Below are positions 1-12,777 of a stretch of 64,000 nt of DNA, piece after piece. The stretch is from contig CAJQUW010016973.1 in NCBI GenBank assembly GCA_907163375.1, forward strand, positions 1 to 64,000, in the 5' to 3' direction. The number at the start of each line of letters is the position of its first letter. The stretch's first letter is position 1. The notes under the pieces were generated by a model that had not been told where the DNA came from, ran no database searches, and was given only the letters and a program-made list of their open reading frames with translations. The DNA comes from Prostheceraeus crozeri (Eukaryota > Platyhelminthes > Polycladida > Euryleptidae). A program made the position numbers and the translations under genes.

Positions 1-1352
1 TCTTGTTACTTCTCATTAGACTGAAATTGAATCTGTATTAACTTATTAACTTCTGATGTCACATTCCTATACATTTTGATTTATCTGACTGCGATCTTAT
101 AGAATCGATGGCTTATTCGAGAATTCACATGTGCTTTGTTTCGGGTTCTGACTACAGATAGCTGGCCTACTCCACTATCAATGTAGGCCAATTTACATAG
201 GTTTTTAAATTAAAACAACATGTTAGATCACTTACATATGCCCTAGATCAAAGTGCATGATATCAACCAGCAACTGAAATTGTATTTTCCATAAAAAGAT
301 AAGAATCAGCACCATCATTTGCTATTCTTGGGGTGACTGAAGTCACCCCAAACACCTATCTATCTATAAAACAAGATAAATTCTGTTAGACTATGCGGAC
401 GTGAAAACAAGTAAAGACAACAACTTGGATAGAAACGTAGTAAAGTCATGAAATTCTGAGGTATTTTATCCATGGCTATTACTTTTACAAACGTATCAAT
501 TTAGTTGGGGTGACTAAAATCACCCCAAACACCGGACGACGCAAGTCAATTCATTATTATATTGCTTGAGAGGCCCTGACCTGTCATTTTCAGCTTTGCA
601 TTTGGAAAGAGCCAGTAGTATTTTAAGATGTCATTACATGCACAAATTTCTTCGACTGCTATCCGGGAATCATTTTCATGTAAAAAATTCATTTTCATTG
701 CGTTACAGTACAAATTCTACCATATGTTATGCAGCAGATTTTCTACAAGTTGGAGAGCTACATGCTTTCCTCGCCTCGACCTTCTTGATAAAATGCGTAG
801 TGAGACAAGGTAGCCCTCATCTCGTCGACATGTTTAGTTCCATAATTATAAATATTCAGTATATTTCTACAGTCCACCTTCAGTATATAGTTAGACATCA
901 AATTATCTAGTCAAGTGGACGGTAGTACATCTGTCACCAGAGTGACAATAATGTGTTTGCTATCCAAACGAGGAGACTAATTCGAATTCCATTGAAAACA
1001 AGCTTTTTATCCATGTATTTAATCGAATCTGATTTCGTCTACAAAACAATGTTAAGAATCGCATCAGTCAAATATAATCTATATGTCAACAAAAAAATGA
1101 ACGTCGATTAGTACAGGTACTACATTGCTTTTCACATGAACGCGTTGAAGTAAAATAACCAAACATACGAAATGCGGTCTGGCTTAAAACATCACAAAGC
1201 CGTATGTAATCCGAAATATTACAAATGACTCTACAATTTTTATCTGATTATAAACCCCTCCCAGTACAAAACGACCTCAGTTTTAACAAATTCCGAGATT
1301 TCCACAATTGGATGTCCGGACTAATAAAATCAATATAAAACACTACAATGCA
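1..1352. other. 3' flank of the Tudor gene, no gene seen
   Basis: No protein-coding exon can be supported here. The stretch just left of 1353 should hold the 3' untranslated region of the minus-strand Tudor gene, but I see no canonical AATAAA in the correct orientation within the first 150 bases. The only clear structure is a pair of short hairpins at 329-350 and 505-528, listed separately. Confidence 0.5.
329..528. repeat. Twin GGGGTGA/TCACCCC hairpins in direct repeat
   Basis: Two near-identical palindromes, each with arms TTGGGGTGA and TCACCCCAA and a loop of about six bases, lie 176 bp apart (329-350 and 505-528). Both are followed by AACACC. A hairpin plus a shared tail repeated in the same direction suggests the ends of a small mobile repeat or a two-unit satellite fragment. 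No target-site duplication was found, so the family is unassigned. Confidence 0.5.
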
Positions 1353-1846
1353 TCAAGCTTCCTTTTCTGTAACTGATTTCGCCGCCATGTCAGTTAAGGC
1401 GTAAACTAATTGTTCCAATTCAAATATTCGATTATTTGAAACCACCAATTTTTCCTCCAAAGCTTTTATTCTTGCCTCTAAGTTGGTGTGATAATCAGGA
1501 GAATTGTACTCCGTTTTCAGTGTAGGCTGAACGGTTGTTGGCGCCGGAAGTTTATCTGCTTTGATGGAATTTGACTTTTGTGAGGAGTTTGACGCTTGGT
1601 TGGAGACGGGTTTTTGTGGAGAACTGGGCACACTGGCATCAGCGAGTCCCAACATAGAAGCCAAGCTTTTACTGCCGAATTTTCCTGACTTTATGCGCAC
1701 ATCCACTATTGCCTTGACAGGCATCGCGGCATCCTCGCTTCGTGTCAGTTCCTCTATTCTCATTGTGATGCTCTCCTCATTATTGGAACTTATCACTTCG
1801 CGCATTTTCCCAGTTATTGACGCATCAAAATCACCAAGACCAACTC
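1353..1846 (-). CDS. Tudor protein, last coding exon (Tudor-3 end, coiled coil, stop)
   Basis: This is the terminal coding exon of the RRM/Tudor gene. A pyrimidine-rich acceptor ending in CAG lies just upstream (1848-1847). The exon starts with GA, which completes the glycine codon begun by the single G that ends the exon at 8006, giving ...CAISG-VGLGDFD. That is where the second half of an extended Tudor (SN-like) fold is expected after a Tudor core. About 60 residues of that fold are followed by a Ser/Pro/Lys/Thr-rich linker and a C-terminal helix with heptad spacing (LEARIKALEEKL, then FELEQLVYALTD) that looks like a coiled coil for self-association. The stop is at 1353-1355. An upstream in-frame ATG lies in intron sequence and is not used. 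Confidence 0.85.
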
Positions 1847-2299
1847 CTGAAAAGAAGATGTGCATTTGAAGCAGTGGAGATTATACACCATCAAATTATG
1901 TAATTACATTTATTTCCTAACACCCGTTGAACTTGGTAGAAAATGGGGGAAAATGACAGCATAGCATCAGTCTTGGAGCGGGTTTAATTCAATTGAAAAA
2001 ATCTGAATAGGATTTAGAAAATATGGCACGTAACAAAAATTATGTCAAGTTCCTTTCGATTCTCCTGTCTTCCAATTGTGTCGTTCCATTCACACGCCTT
2101 ACAGTATTTAAGAGTTAACGTTTTCAACTTCCAAACCATGTATACGTACCGAATTCAGTCCATAGTGGAAGCTTCGTTGCGCTGACCACAATGTAGGGCC
2201 GCAACAAATCTGTCTCAATTTTCGTGAGCAAAATCTCGTGACTTTCTTTAGCGTTTTCGAAAGCACGATTTCACTTATTTTGCGCATGGATCGCATGTG

Positions 2300-3689
2300 C
2301 AGGGTGTCCGCAAATTTGAACGAAAATTTCCACGTGTTTCCCAGGGTAAAATTCATTTTCCAGGTTTTCTAGGGAAATTTACCAAAAATCAGGAGTCAAA
2401 TTTGAACGAAAATTTCCAGACTTTCTGCAAGGAAATTTTACTCAAATGCACACGTCAAATTTAAGAGAAAAATTCCGGGAAAAATCTACCCTAAGTTCTG
2501 TGGCTAAGGAGCTTACATACCATAAAATTAATATTATTGACGAAAAAAATTTGAAAAGTGGCGTGAAATTGGTTGAATTTTTAAGGCGCAGGTGATTCCA
2601 AATAAAAAATGCCAATATATTCATCAGACGGCTACATTGTATTTCTAGAAAAAAAATTAAAATACAATCGATCGTAACAAATTTAAAGCTTGCGGATTGA
2701 GGAGAACTAAATAGAGAGTGTAACAATCAATAACGAAAAATTTAGGACTTAACAATGAAATGCAACAATTAACGGAATATCTGTAAAGTCCACTCTATAA
2801 TAAAATGAAACACGGTGAACGTCAGAGCGTTGTCATTAAGATAAGATCATTTGAACTGAAGCATTGCAGCGTGAATCCGTGGAAGGTGGAAGACCAAGAG
2901 CCAGAAAGAGGAACATAATGGTTGGTGTGCTGCATATGCATGAGAGTAATCACTATCTGCTTAAGAGAATGACACTGAGAAGAATTGACCGAGGAAAGCT
3001 CATTGGCACACGACGTGTCGGGAATAATATATCTACATATTGAAAACCTACTTGAAATGTGTTTGAAAAATTTCGATATTAGCCTCGGATCGGATCATTC
3101 GGAACAGGTCTGGTGCCTAAATGAAGTGTCTAGTTTAGCACCACTTTGCGTCAGTAGATTCAGTCACACGGCAATCAAGTGTGTAATAGCATTAGTCTTA
3201 GATTACGGCTCCTAGTTCCCCATACCACACGACGTTAATGAGGGAGTCTACAGCTCATAGTCTATCATACCACACGACGTTAATGAAAGAATTTACAACT
3301 TCTAGTTCACCATACCGCGCAGCGTTTATGAGGAAATTCACAGCTACTAATTCACCATACTGTACAACGATTAGGAGTTCGACAACAGTCCAAAGTTAAA
3401 CATAGCACGCAGTTCGGTCTCATTCATGTTGTATACGTTATGATAGGAGATTTCAGTCACAGAAATATTCTAAAAACAAAAAAATTGTATGAGAATGAAG
3501 GCTGTATTTGTAATAAATGAGTTAGAGATATGAAGAATAAAATCTGGAAAAATAGAAAACACTTCAACCATAGAGAAAGTATGAATTCAACATCTTGCAA
3601 TTAGTATTTTAATTAGTCTCAAAATTTCAAGGAGTTTTCCAGTGTAAAATTCATTTTCCAGGTGTTTTCCGGGGAGCGCGGATACCTTG
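2300..3689 (+). mobile_element. Non-autonomous DNA transposon, copy 1 (6-bp TSD, CAGGGTGTCCGC end)
   Basis: The element starts CAGGGTGTCCGC and ends in the imperfect inverse (GCGCGGATACCTTG). It is flanked by direct copies of CATGTG (2294-2299 and 3690-3695), read as a six-base target duplication. Subterminal copies of AAATTCATTTTCCAGG occur near both ends. Inside is a minisatellite of 45-bp period. No transposase is present. A second copy, alike over its length, lies at 24376-25797 in the same direction. The CAGGG end and short duplication suggest a hAT-type group using 5-6 bp targets; Dada-type elements also duplicate six to seven bases. Confidence 0.8.
3221..3400 (+). repeat. 45-bp minisatellite inside the 6-bp-TSD element
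   Basis: The word CATACCACACGACGTTAATG and its variants recur at 3221, 3266, 3311 and 3356, giving about four units of 45 bp that diverge toward the right. The same array is in the second copy of the element (from about 25297), so it was present in the element before both insertions. Confidence 0.8.
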
Positions 3690-4501
3690 CATGTGAAATT
3701 GCGGAGTTGTTGGCTACTCATCATGTGCTACAAAGAATATATCAATTCATATTTTTCGAAGGCAAATTTTAAATTATTCAAGACGTGTCATAGGCATGGT
3801 TCTATTTCGAGATCAGGATAGCGGCCAAATTTCAAGCTTCAAATTCCTGGGCTGTTTCACTGAACTTACACGCTACTTTTTTCATATCGACCAGATATGC
3901 TATTCCAAGTACACCACTCAAAAATTATCCGGACAATTCTTCAAGCTACTTCTATCAAAGTTTGAGACATTTCTTGTTGTTGGACTCTGTTGTACTTAGT
4001 TTCTAAATTTTCTGAATGCGGTGAGCGATAATTCTAGGATTATATATATATACTTTTTCTCAATGTCCTGCAGATAGTGAACTGCTCACGTATCTATTAC
4101 GTATCTATCTGCTTACGATCATATTTTCATCATAATCTTTCTTATTATATTGATAGATAAGTTAACTTCCTGAACTTTCTAACGATCAAAAAATACTTTA
4201 TCTGATTCATAGAATTCCATTAAGTTTCCGATTTTTTCCGACTCCAATTTTCAAACATGCCATAATATCAAAATATACATGCTGATGCAAAGGCACGATG
4301 ATAAAAATTTGTAAAGAAGCATCGGCATTCGGCAGAAGTCAGGAGAGCTGCCGCAATAGACGAAGACCGCTGACGCCAGAAGAATTCCTAATTATCATCC
4401 TTTTAATCAACTTGTGTAGAAACAATGGGCCTATGGTGACCGTCAGTCATGAAAATTGATATTTCATTAATGTTCATAAAAGCCTGATATTTCGAGAAAA
4501 G

Positions 4502-4720
4502 TCAGGTATAAAGCTGGAGAATCAAGGTCTCAATCTTTCTTGATTCAGCGAATGCGGTGCACCGCAGCAATGCTACCTCTGTATTGGGAACATTACCATC
4601 GTAACTAACCATGGCAGAAGTTTCTTTATCTGGTTTAATTTGACTCAATGACTTTGCATTCTTGCGAATCAACTTATTCAACTTGGCTCTTCTTCGCATT
4701 GCATAATCAATCCAGTCAGT
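4502..4720 (-). pseudogene. Possible LINE ORF2 C-terminal scrap
   Basis: A minus-strand open frame carries RRRAKLNKLIRKNAKSL, which resembles the short R-x-x-LNKLIRKA segment often found near the C-terminus of LINE reverse transcriptase proteins. The frame is short, has no recognisable catalytic motif and no clear ends. It could equally be chance. It is not an exon of the Tudor gene as far as I can tell, because the flanking exons already join in phase. Confidence 0.2.
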
Positions 4721-7700
4721 TTCTTGTAATTGGTGTTGATGGAAATGAAATTCAAACTATGCCGAAAAAAATTAAAACGCATAATATAATGAATTGATAA
4801 TACATGGCTTTTGAAAATATCACGTCTCAGAAGGCAATTTGCTACTTCGGACTTGCATGTTTGAAAGTTGAAGTCTGAAAAAATGACTAAAAGAAAAAAA
4901 TCATATGAAAAGTTACAAAAATAATGTGAATCAATCAGTTGAGGAAAATGATATTTTTTGTGATCATTAAGAAGTATTAAATATGTTTGAAAATGTAATG
5001 AAATATGTAGGCCTAATTGGTTTCTTCAAAAAAAATCTTTTTTGGTTCAGATTACTTTCAAAAGCAATAGGCTAAGCATGAGGCTAAGTAATATGAATGT
5101 CATCAATCTTTGAATAGGCTATCAGCCAATTCCACACTCTTGAAATGTCCTATTTGATACGTGTATATCGCGGTTAACTGGTCAAGCACATGCGTCAAGG
5201 TCTTAGATAGCTAGGCATTTATTCTACGCACATAGTATCATATTGTGTAGGTTAACAACATTCATCTGTTTAGTTGCTTTGAACGGTAACGGTATTTGTT
5301 GATTTATCTTTCACGTTCCTGGTATAGTCGTGACCGGAGCAGAGAACAAAATCTTTAGCGCTAAAAGAAGCTCCAGATGGTTCCATATACCAGTGACCCC
5401 ATCTTCGGTCGCGTCCCGGTTTTAAATAGAATAGAAGGCTTTATTCTTTCATCAAAGCCTCAATAATGGTAATCGTTAGGCCAATACAAGTAACTGCCAT
5501 GCTACTATTACACACACGAATTTTACAAGCGATGGTTCATAATATTTACACCATATAATTTAATTATATATATACCAATATCTTAAAAGTAAGTTGAATG
5601 AAGTATGAATGCATAAAACATTAAAAGCCATTATTCAAAAATTTCACTATTGACACAATGAATGAGAGTGAACGCATTGAATTTTTGTTTTCGGGAATGG
5701 GGAATTTGTTTGTGAATTTGAGCTTTCGGGGTACCACATGATGTAAAGGATGATCCGAATATTGTGTAGTCACTTTGAACATCCGAAAACCGATTAGAAC
5801 ACGTCGATATTCAACAGGAAGGAAGCGATTGCCTATAAAGAAACCCCTTTGTTTTGGGTGGCCTTGTCACAATTCACTGTTTTCGAACTCATCACTTAGC
5901 TTAGCCATTGACTTTCAAAATGCCATCGATAACTCTGATACACTTTTTTGTCAGTGGCAGCGGTGGTGGAATTTAGTTGGCATGATTTTGGTCTAATATC
6001 TTTCCCAACTTGGTGCGGATGATGACTTAAAAGTAACCTGCGGTGTTAAATTGTGCGATTGTTGTTCAAAAAGTTGTGCATTTGTAAAATACTTCACAGC
6101 TTATGAAATTAGCAACGTGAAGATAAACGATCATTTAGAAATGACTTTTTAGTATATATGCCTACATATGACTCGCAGCTCTAATTACATCACTACTGTA
6201 GAATTTGTCAATTTGCCATATTGCTGCGGAATTTCATATAAGCACGCTAAGAAGCACGAAAAACAAAGGCGATTTTTTGCCAAATCCCTGTTAATGGATT
6301 ACAAGCTCATACTTGCATGTACGAATTAATTTGATGTCACCCGACCGACTTCGATGTTGATAGCCGCAAACAATTTTTTCGTAAGATTCAACATTACTTA
6401 TTAGCAAAACCTGGTCATTGAAGATTTCACTAGAACGACATTACCATCTCCTCACAGATATCACTGACACAGTCAAATGGAAATGAAGCACATTTATGAA
6501 GTCATGAATATTTCATCCAGATGTTGCGCAAATTTATTGGTTATTCTATTAAGATTCAAAGAAATGACAGAAATGATTGGCTTAATAAAGTCATACTAAT
6601 AACAGTTCAAATCAAGAAATTCCTATATAACTTATTGATAAAAAAATCACAGAATGGCATTCCCGGGCTATTTAAGGGCTAATTGGCTAAAATTTAAGGG
6701 CGATTCCCGGACTCGACCGCCACCCTGCGAGACGAAAAAATTTTTTTTTCTCACTTGCCGTCAAATGGAAAGAGAGCTAGTGTGACAGTCCTTGCTCTGC
6801 CCCACATTTGGAGTTCGTCCACTAACTCACAATCACAACCACTAACTCACGTCCACAATCAAAGATTCACACTCCTGACAAATGAAAGCAAAAAATTGGC
6901 AAAATCACCATGTATTTCATCGTTATGCATCGGCGGTGCGCATTCAATGAACAAATCACATCCTAAAACATCCTGAAACAAAATGCGTTAATTAAACAAC
7001 TATCTTGCTTACATTTAGGACAGCTTCCACGAAACTACTTTCTACTCTATGAAGCAAACCATGTCTTCAAAAAAAACAAACATCGGTCTATTAAAATATA
7101 ACAAAATGCGACAAGATACGTCGAAACAAAATACAGTCATCATAGTCACCCTACTTAAATAAATTGTTTTCTGCTTTATGAAACGAAGCATGTTGAACAA
7201 GGAAAAGACAGACTCGTGAAGTTTCAATAGAAGATTCGTAAAGCTACTTGACGCGAATTGATATCAACTCTTTCGTCAGAACAACACAGCAACATCAATA
7301 TACTTGCTTTTGATGATTTGATCTGGCGAGCACGATCTTCTAGTTCTTTCATTTTATCGAGTAGTCTCGCACTATCCGACTCAATAGAATGCAACTCATC
7401 CAACCGACTAACGGCGTTGTGAACGATTCTTCGAGCTCAACATTAGTACAATGCAAGATAAGGTAGGACTTTGCTATTGCTGTATTAAGTTGATGTGGTG
7501 TATTGGGAAGCGGCAGATGGGCATAAGTTGCCGCCATATCCAATTATTTGAAATCGTTGAAGCATCGTAACTTAGAAAATTGCTTTCAAAATGCTCGGGA
7601 GGACGATGCGTTTCAGAAGTGAATGTATGAAGAAACGAAAGCTGAAATTGACTCATCCGTCTATCGTGCTGGAGGAGCCTTAAATAAGGCTCAAAGTCAG

Positions 7701-8005
7701 AGGACAGGAGAGAGATTTTCAGGATTACCAGGAGCTACAGGAACCTTGATTGTAGCTTTGCACCTACAAGAGGAATACTCGAACGATCCAGAAAAAGAAG
7801 ACCAGCCAGCAACAGACGATCGCCCAACCCAAAAAAAAGCGCTTAAGATATAAATAAAGTAAGTATAGTTCGTTAGAAAAAATCGAGTGGTCTCCAAAAA
7901 CTCAAATTAACTTTTCTGATTGCTAAGTAGAATAAATTTAGGTGTGAATGCACGCCGAAATTACAATAGGCGCATCTTTCGTTAATCATGAAAATATCAT
8001 CTTAC

Positions 8006-8418
8006 CAGATATGGCGCATTTTAACGCGAGAGGAGGAATCTTTATAAACTGCTCATCCATTGCAAAAACGTTATCCAGAGGTAAAATCTCTTGATTTCCA
8101 AAATCGATGTAATGTACTTCTATCTTCCCTTTATTTACGGAAAACCGGATGCAGGTTCCTCGGTAGTATTCCTTATACTCAGTCGAGTATGCGACAACAA
8201 CTGCACCAATTTTCAACTCGGAATGAGGAATCGGAGTCCTATTACCCACTGAATATTCCTTGGATAACATTTCAGAGCAACTTTGCAGATTATCAACATC
8301 AGATGCATCCACGACAAAGAAGTTCAGCGGACTTTCTACGTGCACGACGCCAACATTGACCCAACTTTTTGATTTCGTTGTGCATTTGTTGTCACCGATG
8401 TCCGCCAACATAGGTACC
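8006..8418 (-). CDS. Tudor protein, exon with third Tudor core
   Basis: The exon is bounded by an acceptor (TTTCTTTCAG, ending at 8419) and a GTAAGA donor (starting at 8005). Its first G completes the AGG arginine codon begun by the AG at the end of the RRM/Tudor exon, giving ...DPVIKR-VPMLADIGDNK, and its last G pairs with GA of the terminal exon. So three exons join without a phase conflict. The 137 codons encode a beta-rich linker and a Tudor core: IGAVVVAYSTEYKEYYRG, then VHYIDFGNQEILPLDNV, with the F-G-N version of the Y-G-N turn that shapes the aromatic cage for (methyl)arginine peptides. It is the third Tudor domain of the protein. It is isolated by a 24.3 kb intron on its 5' side and a 6.2 kb intron on its 3' side. 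Confidence 0.9.
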
Positions 8419-9730
8419 CTGAAAGAAAAATTTTCTTGTAAAATGTTGCATCATGAATCATTCACTTTCTTTTGGTTCGAAAAGTATAAGTACTCAGGAA
8501 AGTATTCATAAGGTCATTTCATATCACCATTACTGAGCACATCCGAACAATTCAGGGAAGATAAACTTCAACAAGCGAAAAAATCCGGATACCACGAATA
8601 CAGATAGGTCTACATGCTCGACTACTTGCTTCATTAAGTCCAAAACACAAATACAAATATCAGAAAAAGCACGAGTTAATGAATTTCGAATACAACAACT
8701 ACTGTATTTGTTCCAAGATCACGTACTGCGGGTAGTCATCTATTTTATCCAGATATTTACGATAAACCATATTTCCATGTGATTCTTGATTTTAACTCTT
8801 AGTATTTGGCATATTGATTTCACTTATTTCTGAAATATTTTCTTGTGCATTGAAGTCTCACCTGAATGGATCAATTTCAATCAATCAGCTGAACACAAAT
8901 TTTACGGTTACAAAAACAGAACGAATTAAGTCACGAGTCTCGCCTTTGTCATATCAAGCCTGTGTATTCAAGTCAAATGTGAGACGTTATCTCGCCATTT
9001 CCAAGTCGAAATAAAAATCGAGAAATCATTTATGCGATCGGATCGGTTTAATAAGACCTAAATCAATAGCTTTGAGTCTTGCGTTAGTCCTCGTCCATAA
9101 GCTCGTAAGGACAGCAGAAGAAACTTCATTCAATGATCATAACATCATGCTAAGCTGGTTTGGCTACTAGAAAATTACAATGCTGCCACCGCTAGAAAAG
9201 AAAAAGGATGGCGCGGTGCCAGCCATTCATCTTCAAATTGCTAAAGGAATGCAACTTTTTATTCGTGCAAGAACAGTATCATTTGCGTTTATGCATTTCT
9301 TTCGTAATGAGTCGATACTTATGTAATTGTTCAGCTTTTATTACATCCAAATTTTATCGATAGTGGTCCATTATTTACTCTCTAAATCAACACAAACTTT
9401 GTGACACGACCAAATTGATCGTAGGTACGTTTGAACAGCTATGCCAATAATATCTATATAAATAACTGACGAATTCGGACAAACAGACTTTACCACACAT
9501 TAATGATTGATACATCTCTGAGAGGCAATATCTTGATAAATTAAAGAGTGACCTTAAGCAGGTCTTCGGAACCCCGTCCATCCCGATATCCGAAGCGCAT
9601 CGAGAGTTTCACTATCTCGAGTCAGCTTTGACTTTGAAATTTCGACTTCGGAATTTTCTCTTTCGTACAGGCAGTTCCAAATTGCCCATGATATCTTTTA
9701 ATGATTCGACCCGCCTTACTTTTTTTACTA

Positions 9731-10120
9731 GTTAGACCCGACTTGGGGTGCTACAGTACCCCACCCCAGAAAATAAAGCAATTCAATACGCTTTACTATA
9801 AAACACCCATACTAGAGCTTGATAACATAAAACGAGATAAAACAAAGCAACTGCAGTTTAATTGTCACTGAAAAATTGAGCACTATTCAGTCATGAAGCG
9901 TCTTAAAATGTACATCAACCTAGTCCGGGTACCCCCATTGCGGGTCTAATTGGTATCAACTAATACCTCCTTAAGTATGAACTGTAATAAAATCGAGCGA
10001 ATAGCAAATCGAAGAGCTGAAAATATTAGTAAAAGTCACGAGAGGAAAAGTAAAAAATTAGTTCAAGTAACATTGCCACATGGTCAAACATGCCTGGGGT
10101 ACTCAGTAGGCGGGTCTAAC
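9731..10120. repeat. Possible small MITE with GTTAGACCCG ends
   Basis: The left end reads GTTAGACCCG and the right end reads its inverse CGGGTCTAAC; AGTACCCC follows a little further in on both sides. An internal GGGTCTAA occurs at about 9945. No target duplication is visible, so this is only a tentative repeat call. It lies immediately left of the older piggyBac. Confidence 0.35.
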
Positions 10121-10439
10121 CGTTAAATAAAGTGCAGATCGGCATTTAACACATTAGGGACGGAATTTTCTCATTCAGTGAAAATACATTTTCTGCAATC
10201 AACGCACATATACATTTACATATATCGTTAAATATGTTTATTGAAAAAAAATCGTTGGAATTATGTTTAGGTGGGCCAACTAAGAACACGTCGCAAACGC
10301 GACGGCTAGGATTGAGGTCGAATAAAAGTCAGACAAACGAGTTGTTCTATGTCGATCAAGGTGCAGACTAGAATGGGTGATAGTACATTTTGTAATAGTA
10401 GGCCCATTTGGCTGAAAAATCAAAAGTGTGCATCTTTTA

Positions 10440-12777
10440 GTTCCAAAAATTCTATTTACCCTTTTCAATAGGATCCACTGAGTATGGTGACATTCAAAAC
10501 ACGCAACATGAAATGCAACATTGTATTTTTGCATCGAATTTTCGATCTTCCGTCACACATCGTGCACAGACCTTTCACATTCGTGTCAATTGGAAAATGC
10601 TCGACTTGTCGAACCGCACAGTTTTACCCTGTGTCGACGAAACTCTTCAAGGACGACCAACTGTCGTACGAAAATCACCATGTCGGTTTAGAGAACGCAT
10701 CACAACAAAACGAGAAAATTCCAATAAAGTGATTTTTGGATCGGAAGATCCTGGTAATATTGCTATGCATTAGTCATCAAAGCATCTAGGACCCAAGACA
10801 TAAGTGGATTATACCATTTTCGTGAACGAATACGGATGCGATAAGTCGAGACAGCTTGGTCAAATAGGTTTTTCACCCATTTGCTTATTGTTTCAGATAT
10901 GAGCTTGAATATACCATTGCATGTTCTATCGGATTTACACCACCACTAAACGTAAGTTTTAGGCGTGCCGATAAAAATATTTGAAGCATGAACTACAGGT
11001 CCTGTATCCTGCCATTGGACTCCATCTTTTACTGACTCCATTTCATCTTTGGTTTTTTGAGAAACTGACTTTTGGAGTCAATGTGCATTTTTCAAGTTGA
11101 TTTTACCGAAGGTTTCCTGCAATGCTTTAAAAAGAGATAAAATCATGAAGTAGTTGTTTGCATACAGCAGAGAACCCCTAGGAACATGAGTTTTCGTCTC
11201 CAATGTCTCCTCTTGTCCAGGGCTGCGACTATCTGCGTTTGAGCACCCGCATACAGTTCTGCATGATAAATGCAACCATTAGGAGATGCCAAGCACCATC
11301 ACTTGGAACCAAATTTAGTTGGTCTACCTCTTGTTCCGTGGGAGACAAAAATAACGAACCATCGCTTCATCTACACAAAGATCACGTGTTAGAGAGATAG
11401 TTTTGATTGAGAATTGAAATAATCAAAAAAAGGACGCACTCTAAAATTCGATCATCGCTCATGACTTCATTGTCCACCACGTAGGTTTCTCAAAATTGCA
11501 ATGAATCGATCACGCCTCATATACAGTGTTGCCACAGCGGCCAACTGGAAGGAATTCCGCCGCGACGGTCTATGTGTGCCGATTCCTAGACCTATGCATG
11601 AATCGCTTTATTAAAGATATAAAGCAATTTTGGGAATCGATTTACAGTCACACGCACGTACATCACGCAATTTAGCCTATGTAAATAATGATGCATACGA
11701 AATTGAGTAACCTGATTTTTATTTTGTTTCCCATGCCCTCCTATCATAGGTACCTTATCATCATCTTAATGGATTCCAAAGTTTAATGCGCATCACATAT
11801 GCTTCAATTGCAACTCTACCCATTCACTGATCAAGTAATTCAATTTGAAAAAATAGCACAAAACAGATGCTGAGTTACGTAGGCCTACTGATGGGACCAT
11901 TCCATTAATAAGAGAGGCTAGACAACATTAAGAAGTTTTGATTTTAGAAGTAATTTCAGAGAGATTGAAAATCTAATGGTTAAATCGCTTAATCATGACG
12001 AGGTGTGACGCGAGTACCTGAGATTGAAGCGTTCCAGTGCTGTAGGAACATCATGCAAGTTGACACGGACAAGAAGCTGAAAATCCGCATCTGCGTTTGC
12101 TACCTGTAGGATAATTAAGCTTGCGTCGAATGATAAAAAAATAGGACCGGCGGAATTCTCAAATTCCAAGAATTCCGCCACCACGGAAAATTCCGCCGCT
12201 GTGGCAACACTGCGCATATAGCGTGCAGGAACTTCTTGAATTATGTCACTGTCTTGGCACTCAATACATTTTGACATTTGGCAGTCAGACATATCCAGAA
12301 CGCAGCAATACATCAATGACAGCTCGAAATTCATCGGAAGTAGCATTCCACTGGCGATCATTTTTAATTAAATAGATCTGTCTCTTGCACAAACATGAAA
12401 TCAAATGATCATCGAAAAAGTGGGCGAAGCTGCCAAATGGGTTGTCGATCACAGAACGGGATTCATGAAAGATAGCACAAGAGTCTGGTATATACTTTTC
12501 ATCAAAAGGATCAAACTGTTTACTATCACTCCAATTACGTAATTTTAATCTTTTAGGTAGAGGTGGTTCAGGCAATCTTGCGTTAGCACGAGATTCGCCG
12601 ACTATTCAGCAATCCTGCTGGAAGATGGATGTATAGGTGTTCACTATCGATATTCGAGATATAGGAGTCTTTATCAGTCTCACAATAAGAAAGAAATTTC
12701 ACAAGGAAGTAGAAGAGTCCGCCAATATTGTTGTCAACATAGACATCTGATGGTGGTCCACAATTAGATGAAATCAT
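10440..12777 (-). pseudogene. piggyBac A transposase remnant
   Basis: Read from right to left. The acidic N-terminus starts near 12777 (DKDSYISNIDSE). The N-terminal domain follows at about 12575-12285 (NPFGSFAHFFDDHLISCL, then WNATSDEFRAVIDVLL). The frame is then split by the hAT element. Beyond it come MRRDRFIAILRNLRGG (about 11520) and LCVDEAMVRYF, the first catalytic Asp region, then CLASPNGCIYHAELYAG, a decayed second-Asp region (YANNYFMILSLFKALQE), YRIRIRSRKWYNPLMSWVLD near 10830, and a C-terminal Cys-rich motif (LCTMCDGRSKIRCKN) at about 10480. Domain order matches piggyBac throughout. Several stops and frame changes separate the pieces, so it is inactive. Confidence 0.85.
11524..12212. 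mobile_element. hAT-type element inserted in piggyBac A
   Basis: The ends are perfect inverses: CAGTGTTGCCACAGCGG (11524-11540) and CCGCTGTGGCAACACTG (12196-12212). The eight flanking bases are CTCATATA on the left and CGCATATA on the right, an 8-bp target duplication with one mismatch, as hAT elements make. Further inward are copies of GGAATTCCGCCG in both directions. It is 689 bp, with no transposase seen, and it splits the piggyBac transposase, so it is younger than that element. Confidence 0.85.

Larger units (their letters stand above)
1847..8005 (-). other. Tudor gene intron, 6.2 kb
   Basis: The intron lies between the Tudor-3 exon and the last exon. The donor is GTAAGA at 8005 downward and the acceptor CAG ends at 1847. 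It holds the 1.39 kb six-base-TSD element (2300-3689). The remainder (3700-8000) shows no convincing exon: reading frames are short, lack splice sites of the right phase, and many overlap on both strands. A weak LINE-like peptide at 4502-4720 and a possible transposon end near 6680-6726 are the only other hints of old repeats. Confidence 0.7.

Noticed and set aside
7623-7853. Plus-strand frame of 76 codons inside the second Tudor intron
   Set aside because: Low-complexity charged tail, antisense to the host gene, and no promoter or splice evidence.
12583-12777. VYVDNNIGGLF read at first as a piggyBac catalytic Asp motif
   Set aside because: It lies upstream of the transposase N-terminal domain and is followed by acidic sequence, so it is better read as the N-terminal tail of the same transposase.
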